A DNA stretch of 21,277 nt from Chitinophagales bacterium (GTDB lineage Bacteria > Bacteroidota > Bacteroidia > Chitinophagales > UBA2359). The notes beneath the pieces were generated by a model that was given only the letters and a program-made list of their open reading frames with translations, was not told the DNA's origin and made no database searches. The position numbers and the translations under genes are program-made. Below are positions 16,246 through 21,277 of the stretch, one piece after another. Position 1 is the stretch's first letter, and each line of letters starts with the position of its first letter. The stretch lies in assembly GCA_020629335.1 (NCBI GenBank), contig JAHDDN010000043.1, positions 1 through 21,277 on the forward strand, read 5' to 3'.

Positions 16246-16394
16246 GCGGCCCAGATAGAAGCGGTATGTGGCGTACATGAGTAGGCTCGTGAAGCAAGGA
16301 GGGACGCAGGCTTGCCACGCAGTGGAAGACAAGTACCGACTATGCTGAACAGACTACGCATAGCCACATAAGAGTGTATAGCTGGATCAGCCGC
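16246..16394 (+). repeat. Dispersed structured element, copy 5 (plus orientation)
   Basis: GCGGC (16246-16250) with GCCGC (16390-16394), CCAG (16251-16254) with CTGG (16382-16385), the fixed A.G mismatch and TA/TA, then TATGTGGC (16265-16272) with GCCACATA (16363-16370). The inner arm is the most diverged: ATG-A-GTAG pairs with CTAC-G-CAT and AGCA with TGCT, but the GCTTAG/CTTAGC helix is lost. The tip and the GGCT/AGACAA loop are kept, with 35 bases identical to copy 4. It lies between the divergent RloA gene and the membrane protein gene. Confidence 0.92.
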
Positions 16395-16649
16395 CCAAAA
16401 TATTTACATTAATTAGGTGTTTATTGGGGGCATTTTTACTTAACGGACATAAATAAAATCTCTCAAAATCAAGCTCTTAACATAGTTTATACGATATAAG
16501 AAGTTATAACATTTATAGTTACTACGCTTTTATAGATTATTTTTTTAAACAAATCGTCCATAATTTTCTTGTATTTTCCAATAAATCATCATATCTTAAT
16601 AAAACACTATTTAAGGCCGTCTTAGGCGGCTTCACCAAAATTTAACAAT
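16395..16649 (+). promoter_or_regulatory. Leader region of the four-helix membrane protein gene
   Basis: 255 bases of AT-rich sequence completing the 523-base gap 16127-16649. I see no frame worth calling. A small hairpin, GCCG (16616-16619) with CGGC (16627-16630), extended by AA/TT around a bulged G, lies about 20 bases before the ATG at 16650 and could lie in the 5' leader. No exact TAnnTTTG box is visible. Confidence 0.35.
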
Positions 16650-17123
16650 ATGGCATACGTAAACCAAACTTCTGATTCTTATGTAGAAATCAACAAGCCT
16701 GGAGAATTTCAGCACAATGTAGTGACAGATGCCATCAAATTCGGCTTATTAGCCTGCTTGTATCTGTTTACCTACTTTATTTTTTTAGAGTTATTTCAGA
16801 TGGATACGCTTTTAACTCATGGCATTGGAAAGTTCATTATTATTAGTACTGTTGTATTCTATGCTTTTTCTCAATTTAAAAAGAAGGCGCGTAATTTTAA
16901 TATGAGTCGTAAATTAAAATTTGCGATAGTTATTTCTGCGGTGATCGCTTTTACCTTAATATTGGGTCAGATCGCTGTGCTCTATTTCGCTAATTTAGAG
17001 TTAGTTCCTATGGGCATAGAAGATATGGGCTTGAATTATGTTTCTATGAACGCCTTACTATTCTGTGAATTAGTGGCTTACTCATTAATTGCAAGTTTAG
17101 TGGCTAATTTCTTTGGGAAATAA
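16650..17123 (+). CDS. Four-helix inner-membrane protein (possibly DUF4199)
   Basis: 157 residues. After a polar N-terminus of about 25 residues come four hydrophobic helices at about 28-50, 58-75, 88-111 and 129-154, the first with a KFGLLACLYLFTYFIFLELF pattern. The layout and the short basic loop (FKKKARNFNMSRKLK) resemble DUF4199 proteins of Bacteroidota, but the match is weak by eye. No catalytic or ligand motif is visible. It begins 255 bases after element copy 5 and is followed about 100 bases later by an intrinsic terminator, so it is probably monocistronic. A further hairpin, CTAAC-TCAA-GTTAG (17162-17175), lies between stop and terminator. Confidence 0.7.
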   Translation: MAYVNQTSDSYVEINKPGEFQHNVVTDAIKFGLLACLYLFTYFIFLELFQMDTLLTHGIGKFIIISTVVFYAFSQFKKKARNFNMSRKLKFAIVISAVIAFTLILGQIAVLYFANLELVPMGIEDMGLNYVSMNALLFCELVAYSLIASLVANFFGK

Positions 17124-17220
17124 AGGATCTTTATACTGAACAATTACAAAAAAAAGAAGTACTAACTCAAGTTAGCCTTCTGACTATCAGTTATTTTATG
17201 AAGTAATAAGAGACTATCTA

Positions 17221-17260
17221 AGCTGGCATATCTTTTTAAAGGTGTGTCAGCTTTTTTTAT
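17221..17260 (+). terminator. Rho-independent terminator after the four-helix membrane protein gene
   Basis: AGCTGGCATATC (17221-17232) pairs with GGTGTGTCAGCT (17241-17252) as a 12-bp RNA stem that includes three G.U pairs. An eight-base loop separates the arms and seven T residues (17252-17258) follow. It ends nine bases before the acyltransferase start codon, and its T-tract runs into that gene's -7 box. Confidence 0.82.
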
Positions 17261-17265
17261 CTTTG
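17258..17265 (+). promoter_or_regulatory. Candidate -7 box TATCTTTG of the acyltransferase gene
   Basis: Exact TAnnTTTG match ending three bases before the ATG at 17269. If used, transcription would begin at about the start codon (leaderless). The -33 region would lie inside the terminator stem and shows no clear TTG, so the call rests on the -7 box and on the same arrangement at 12180-12187. Confidence 0.5.
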
Positions 17266-17268
17266 TCG

Positions 17269-18378
17269 ATGATTTCCCACAAAAAAACCTATTTCAAAGG
17301 CTTAAATGCTTTACGATTTTTTGCTGCACTTTTAGTAATACTAAGACACATTCCTTTTAATCAAGCGATCTTTGACTTAGCTCATTTTTCAGATTTTCCT
17401 TTATTCACCAAAGGAGCAGATGCCGTTCATTTTTTTTTCGTATTAAGTGGTTTTTTAATTACCTATTTGCTGATAGAAGAAAAGGAAGAAACGGGAAATA
17501 TTGCCCTCAATAAATTTTATTGGCGCAGGCTATTGCGCATTTGGCCCCTCTATTTTTTGATCATCATATTTGGAATGGCTTTCTATTGGTTCTTTTTGCC
17601 TGCCATCAATATTTATCATCCTAACACAGAATATGAGTGGTACTATATAGCGCCATTATATGCCTTATTTCTTCCTCACTTAGTAAATGGCATCATGCAT
17701 GTTGGGGGAATATTACACGTAAGCTGGTCCATTGGAGTAGAAGAACAATTTTATTTATTCTGGGCACCTTTAGTATCTTACTTTTATAACAAACTACTAT
17801 GGTTGGCAATTGGATTATTCATAATATCGTTAGTCTTCAATTGGAGCAATCTTAGCAATCCTTGGCAGTTGCCCAATGCAATTTGGATATTTTTTTCTTA
17901 TCTAAAATTTCACTTCATGGCTATGGGAGCAATCGGTGCCTATCTCATTTATTTTTACAAAGATCGCTTACTCAGCACAAGTCTTTTTAGCCGTTTAGGT
18001 CAAGTCATTATGTATCTCTTACTCCTAATTTTTTTGCTTCTATACAGTGCCGATCAATACAATTATTTAATCAGTCCACTCAGCTCTATATTATTTATAT
18101 GGCTCATCATCAATACCGCTTGCAATCCCAAACGCCTACTTTCCTTTGCCGCAGACAGCTTAAATTGGTTAGGAAAAATATCCTATGGCTTATACATGTA
18201 CCACATGATCGTCGTTTATATTGTCACTCAATTTTTCAAAAAAACAGCCTTTTTAGTAGATCAATTTTGGCTTTACTCTTTATGTTACTATACCTTAGTA
18301 ATTGGCGGTAGCATATTAATCGCTCACCTTTCATATAGTTATTTTGAAACAAGATTTTTGAAGTTAAAGAAATGGTAA
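17269..18378 (+). CDS. OafA/YrhL-like acyltransferase (acyltransferase family 3)
   Basis: 369 residues from the ATG at 17269. It is an integral membrane O-acyltransferase with about ten helices, which transfers acetyl or other acyl groups to surface glycans. Family marks: GLNALRFFAALLVILRHI near the N-terminus with the catalytic-type His in RH, FFFVLSGFLITYLL, RRLLRIWPLYFL, and HVSWSIGVEEQFYLFW. The frame also opens at a GTG at 17242, but that codon lies inside the terminator stem and the extra residues (MCQLFLSLS) are just the T-tract read as protein, so I chose 17269. The glycan target is not visible; no polysaccharide genes adjoin. It is likely monocistronic, converging on the cupin gene. 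Confidence 0.93.
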   Translation: MISHKKTYFKGLNALRFFAALLVILRHIPFNQAIFDLAHFSDFPLFTKGADAVHFFFVLSGFLITYLLIEEKEETGNIALNKFYWRRLLRIWPLYFLIIIFGMAFYWFFLPAINIYHPNTEYEWYYIAPLYALFLPHLVNGIMHVGGILHVSWSIGVEEQFYLFWAPLVSYFYNKLLWLAIGLFIISLVFNWSNLSNPWQLPNAIWIFFSYLKFHFMAMGAIGAYLIYFYKDRLLSTSLFSRLGQVIMYLLLLIFLLLYSADQYNYLISPLSSILFIWLIINTACNPKRLLSFAADSLNWLGKISYGLYMYHMIVVYIVTQFFKKTAFLVDQFWLYSLCYYTLVIGGSILIAHLSYSYFETRFLKLKKW

Positions 18379-18485
18379 AAAACAATTCGTTAATAATTTG
18401 GCGCATCCCCCTGCGCTCGCAAACACAAAGTACACAGCACCAAAAAACAAATTCGTAATACATCATTTCAAACTCCTATAAAGTG

Positions 18486-18627
18486 CGCAGCGGTCGGGCT
18501 ATCCGCTATTATGTGGCTATGAGCTTCCTACTACGCTAAGGTCTGCTTGTCTCTTATTGGAGCCTGCGCATACCTAAGCTACGTAAGTCAGCACATGGCC
18601 GCCACATACCGCTTCTATCCCTATGCG
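18486..18627 (-). repeat. Dispersed structured element, copy 6 (minus orientation)
   Basis: On the minus strand: CGCA with TGCG (18627-18624 is TGCG on plus, 18489-18486 its partner), GGG with CCC plus the GACC bulge, GGGATA/TAGCCC, then TATGTGGC (18608-18601) with GCCACATA (18517-18510). Inner arm: ATG-T-GCT/AGC-T-CAT, CTTAC/GTAG, GTA/GTA loop, GCTTAGGT/ACCTTAGC, A.G, TGC/GCA, then GGCT and AGACAA strands around a CTC/GAG tip. It lies between convergent genes, in the 330-base gap 18379-18708. Confidence 0.92.
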
Positions 18628-18633
18628 GTTGGG

Positions 18634-18668
18634 TATTGGGTATTGGGTATTGAGTAGTGAGTATTGAG
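18634..18668. repeat. Heptad tandem array, five TATTGGG-type units
   Basis: Units in order: TATTGGG, TATTGGG, TATTGAG, TAGTGAG, TATTGAG, preceded by a partial GGTTGGG. It starts six bases from the 5' end of element copy 6. Its length and placement match the array beside copy 2 (6669-6703). Confidence 0.85.
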
Positions 18669-18692
18669 ATTTTTTGAAAATCTTTATTTTTT
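18667..18692 (+). terminator. Weak terminator-like hairpin between convergent genes
   Basis: AGATTTT (18667-18673) pairs with AAAATCT (18677-18683), followed by TTATTTTTT. The stem has a single G-C pair, so termination would be weak. It would act on plus-strand transcripts from the acyltransferase gene, 290 bases away, running through element copy 6. Confidence 0.35.
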
Positions 18693-18708
18693 CATTACAA
18701 TATCAATC

Positions 18709-19074
18709 TTATATCCACTCTTGATTCTCAACGGTCTTTTCGTGCTTAATCGTTCCCGTATGTTTGGTTTCTTTTGGTTCAATTAGCATGATCCAGACTT
18801 CTTCTCCATTTGTTTTGGGCTTATGTTCGACACCTTTTGGAATGATTAATAGTTCGCCTTCTTTGGTATAAGTGGTTCGATCTCTAAACTCAACGATCAA
18901 GGTTCCTTTGATGACTTGAAATAATTCATCTTCTCCTTCATGACTATGCCAGATAAATTCATCCTTCACTTTAGCCAACTTGATATATTGACCATTTAAT
19001 TCGCCTACTATTTTGGGCGTCCAATACTCTTGGATTTGATTGAATTTTTCTTGGATGTTTAGGTTGGTTATCAT
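18709..19074 (-). CDS. Single-domain cupin protein
   Basis: 121 residues, a small cupin barrel. Cupin motif 1 is IWHSHEGEDELFQVIKG (metal ligands His-x-His and Glu) and motif 2 is GELLIIPKGVEHKPKTNGE (His ligand), so a bound metal is expected. The C-terminus (TIKHEKTVENQEWI) is of the kind found in short stand-alone cupins of Bacteroidota and Firmicutes, whose substrates are mostly unknown. The ATG at 19074 precedes a helical lead-in (NIQEKFNQIQEYW). It lies 126 bases after the three-Cys-motif gene on the same strand, far enough that co-transcription is not assured. Base usage is like that of its neighbours. Confidence 0.9.
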   Translation of the reverse strand: MITNLNIQEKFNQIQEYWTPKIVGELNGQYIKLAKVKDEFIWHSHEGEDELFQVIKGTLIVEFRDRTTYTKEGELLIIPKGVEHKPKTNGEEVWIMLIEPKETKHTGTIKHEKTVENQEWI

Positions 19075-19200
19075 GGGTGTAGCTTATTCGTTCGTTAACT
19101 AGTTGTGTCTGAAAAGTTACAAGTTCATGACACAAAATAATGTCCTGTTACTACAACCTACTGAAAGAAAAATATAAATTCCATAGTGTTAATTATTTCT

Positions 19201-19926
19201 CTATGCAATATTATGCAAATTAACTTTGGGCATTTCATCAAAAGTTTGCCCCTTTAATACTCTTCCATTTTTTTTCTTATTTTTACCTCCCCATTGCTTA
19301 AAGAAAAATGGCACATCTTTTCTTTTACATTGTTCCTGAATATTAGTTACCCATTCAACTTTCATTGGTCTTGGATTAAAACCGCTTTCGCCCCCTACTA
19401 TTACCCAATCAATGTCTTTTAAGTTTAAATTAGGTAGAGGACCAAGCAAAGGTTCTAATGAAAGGAATTTTACACTCGCATTAGTTTGTCTTAATAAATC
19501 TATCCTGTATTTAACTTTTAAATCTTCAACAGAAACTCCCATCCAAATATTAGGTGCCCACTTTAAGTCTTTATCTAACTCTAATAATCTTTCAGCTCTT
19601 TTTGTTAAGACCTGAAAAATATGTTGAGGATTTTCAAGCATCACTTTAAATACCTTTTTTATAAAAGACAAGGGAATATCCTTATGAAATAAATCACTCA
19701 TAGAATTAACAAATACAATTTTTGACTTTTTCCATCCATAAGGCACATTAAGTGACTCCGGATGAACTCTAACCTCAAAATCATCTTTATATTTCTCAAC
19801 CCCCATTGCTTTAAGCCGCTTAGACATAATCTCAGCATAACAATATTTACATCCTTGAGATACTTTACTACATCCAGTAGTTGGATTCCATGTCATTTCT
19901 GTCCACTCAATACGACTTTTACTCAT
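19201..19926 (-). CDS. Three-Cys-motif protein (phage Gp37/Gp68 family, DUF5131)
   Basis: 241 residues, matching the phage Gp37/Gp68-like family. The N-terminus SRIEWTEMTWNPTTGCSKV carries a CX6CX2C cluster (Cys19, Cys26, Cys29) resembling an Fe-S site of radical SAM type, though the spacing differs from the usual CX3CX2C. Downstream are VNSMSDLFHKDIP, VFQVLTKRAERLLEL, IWMGVSVED, LEPLLGPLP and WVIVGGESGFNPRPMK, all family features, ending PFFFKQWGG. The product is full length. The gene starts six bases after the TcmP gene, so both are translated from one mRNA. The pairing with TcmP is known; the reaction is not. A radical-SAM-like chemistry on nucleic acid or protein is only an inference. Confidence 0.92.
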   Translation of the reverse strand: MSKSRIEWTEMTWNPTTGCSKVSQGCKYCYAEIMSKRLKAMGVEKYKDDFEVRVHPESLNVPYGWKKSKIVFVNSMSDLFHKDIPLSFIKKVFKVMLENPQHIFQVLTKRAERLLELDKDLKWAPNIWMGVSVEDLKVKYRIDLLRQTNASVKFLSLEPLLGPLPNLNLKDIDWVIVGGESGFNPRPMKVEWVTNIQEQCKRKDVPFFFKQWGGKNKKKNGRVLKGQTFDEMPKVNLHNIA

Positions 19927-19932
19927 TATAAT

Positions 19933-21042
19933 TTACTTTAAGTTGTAAGAAATTTTTTTGTTTTTTTTATATACATTTTCATAAGTAACTAACGGAGATC
20001 TTCCTTCATATGTTATCTTTCCTTGTTTTTTCATTTCTCTTAATACATCAGCTGAATGTTTACCAATATGTCCACTATCTAAAGTATAATCATAGAGCAT
20101 ATAATTGTTTAAAATACTTTGATTTAAAATATTTTCTTTAACAGACTCTTGGAATAACTCCATTTTAGATTTAGATTTTCCAAAGATAGTTAATTGACTT
20201 GAATGTCTATCATCATTGATATCAAAATTAGCTTGACCGTTTATAGAGTTTCTTTTCCATGCAATTGTGAGGAATTTATCAACTGCACGTGGATGACTAG
20301 CACCAAATATTATTCCATGAATATTAGAACCCTTTTTTAATGAAAATGGATATAACTTTAAATCAGAATTTGCAGGTAACTTTTGTCTAAGTTGTTGTAA
20401 AACGCTTTCATGAATAAATTTATAAGGATTTTTCTTTGCCTCTTCAACATCTATGTCTAAATGCAATTTAAATGTTTTCTGGTTTCCAAATCTCCAAAAA
20501 TAAGATGATGAAACAAAATAAAGAAAGTCTGTTTCTTTACATTTTTCAAGCTCTAAAAAATATTGATCTGATAAAAACTTAATCCCATTTTGATCTAAAA
20601 AAACTAAGGATGGATAATCTTTAATTATTGGCAGTAATTTAGGGAATAAAGCTTCACAATCTTCATTATAATACTTAATTGATATTGCTCTATTTACAGC
20701 AGAGTATTCTGTTAAATATTTTTCACATGCTTCTTTTAGCAAGTCATATTTCTTTTGTTTTACTCTATTTGGTTCAAACTCATTTAAATGTACAGTTACT
20801 TTAACTTTTTTTTGAAAGATATTTCCAATTTGCCCTTGAATTTTATCTAAAATCCTGATTGGACTTCCTTTAACACCATTAATATCATAACCAGTTCCTG
20901 CGAAAAAATCAAAAAGATGTATTTCTGATCGCCCTTGCATAACAAAGGTAGGTAGCCACGCTTTAACATAATCTTCAAAAATTTCCAACTTGGAAATTGT
21001 TGTTTCATCAAAAGGTTTGTCATGTATATCTTTTCTTGGCAT
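19933..21042 (-). CDS. tcmP: Three-Cys-motif partner protein TcmP
   Basis: 369 residues. It matches TcmP, defined by its habit of sitting next to three-Cys-motif proteins. Features: W.PTFVMQGR.EIHLFDFFAGTGYD near residues 30-53, where FFAGTG looks like a SAM-binding motif I of a Rossmann methyltransferase; SLVFLDQNGIKFLS in the middle, at the place where relatives usually have a D-P-F-G-type motif; and a C-terminal part (about 290-369) with a winged-helix-like stretch (SADVLREMKKQGKITYEGRSPLVTYENVYK). It is the first gene of the pair. A TAATTTTT box (one mismatch to TAnnTTTG) lies shortly upstream. I see no gene in the remaining 21043-21277. The methyltransferase idea is inference. Confidence 0.9.
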   Translation of the reverse strand: MPRKDIHDKPFDETTISKLEIFEDYVKAWLPTFVMQGRSEIHLFDFFAGTGYDINGVKGSPIRILDKIQGQIGNIFQKKVKVTVHLNEFEPNRVKQKKYDLLKEACEKYLTEYSAVNRAISIKYYNEDCEALFPKLLPIIKDYPSLVFLDQNGIKFLSDQYFLELEKCKETDFLYFVSSSYFWRFGNQKTFKLHLDIDVEEAKKNPYKFIHESVLQQLRQKLPANSDLKLYPFSLKKGSNIHGIIFGASHPRAVDKFLTIAWKRNSINGQANFDINDDRHSSQLTIFGKSKSKMELFQESVKENILNQSILNNYMLYDYTLDSGHIGKHSADVLREMKKQGKITYEGRSPLVTYENVYKKNKKISYNLK

Positions 21043-21277
21043 AGAATAATACTTTAAAAATTACTTGTTCGAAAACTTCATTATACTCAAAACCACTCCA
21101 ATTTGCGCCTCACAATGTCAAATATAAGAAAATATATTTTATTACCTATTATAAATGTATAAAACAAATTGAGAAAGGCGTTATCTCTAAATACAATTAC
21201 GAATATAGGATATTACCCAGTGCTCTTCGGCTAAAGCCTCAGACCAGTATCGCAATCCGCTATTTTAGATCGGCGCT

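Noticed and set aside
17242..17268. GTG start extending the acyltransferase by nine residues
   Set aside because: The GTG lies inside the terminator stem and the added residues encode the T-tract; the ATG at 17269 directly precedes the conserved N-terminus.
18401..18416. GCGCA/TGCGC hairpin after the acyltransferase gene
   Set aside because: A five-bp stem without a following T-tract; too weak to call as a terminator.
18236..18466. Minus-strand 76-codon frame at the 3' end of the acyltransferase gene
   Set aside because: Its first part is antisense to a well-supported gene and the rest is intergenic, with no domain or plausible start context.
180..18627. The six elements as a CRISPR array or a riboswitch class
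   Set aside because: Copies are kilobases apart with no spacer regularity, and they have no constant orientation or position relative to start codons.
21200..21277. More GC-rich sequence at the right edge as a seventh element copy
   Set aside because: It lacks TATGTGGC, GCCACATA and the AGACAA loop strand; it may begin something outside the window that cannot be judged here.

Overview
The window looks like chromosomal DNA of an AT-rich Bacteroidota, most plausibly a Saprospiraceae-like lineage (inference). Reasons: start codons lack Shine-Dalgarno sequences, several genes have a TAnnTTTG -7 box, there is a large secreted fungalysin peptidase with a C-terminal module common in Bacteroidota extracellular proteins, and there is a LytS/LytTR-type two-component pair. 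I see no rRNA, tRNA, CRISPR array or integrase.

Layout. 500-6205 (minus strand): two tandem paralogous envelope proteins and a 1288-residue M36 metallopeptidase that ends at a clear intrinsic terminator. 6717-9692 (minus): an accessory block with a Uma2-type nuclease-fold protein, a translationally coupled three-gene cassette (TIGR04255-like protein, a 105-aa protein, and a protein with an LSNTCDI motif) and an orphan XRE regulator. 10071-11898 (minus): an Ig-like protein and a HEYIH/TPR putative peptidase. These diverge from a histidine kinase and LytTR response regulator (12192-13890, plus). 14080-16102 (minus): an RloA/RloB pair of the AbiL type, a likely phage-defence system. 16650-18378 (plus): a small four-helix membrane protein and an OafA-like acyltransferase. 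18709-21042 (minus): a cupin, then the known but functionally unexplained pair TcmP plus three-Cys-motif (Gp37/Gp68, DUF5131) protein.

The most interesting signal is not a gene. Six copies of a roughly 130-150 nt element sit in six different intergenic gaps (180-319, 6523-6651, 9778-9919, 13904-14050, 16246-16394, 18486-18627). They alternate strictly in orientation (+,-,+,-,+,-). Each copy folds into the same long interrupted hairpin: an invariant TATGTGGC/GCCACATA helix, fixed A.G mismatches, a conserved GGCU/AGACAA internal loop and a variable tip hairpin. The helices differ between copies by many compensatory changes (for example CCAG/CTGG, CCTG/CAGG, GGG/CCC). G.U pairs and A.G mismatches appear only when the element is read in one orientation. 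This points to a structured RNA or a strand-specific single-stranded DNA hairpin. I cannot match it to a family I can name.

The copies separate the blocks: the accessory block lies between copies 2 and 3, and RloAB lies between copies 4 and 5. Copies 4 and 5 share an identical 35-nt core in inverted orientation. Two copies carry a five-unit TATTGGG-type heptad array on the same side, and one abuts a perfect 22-bp inverted repeat.
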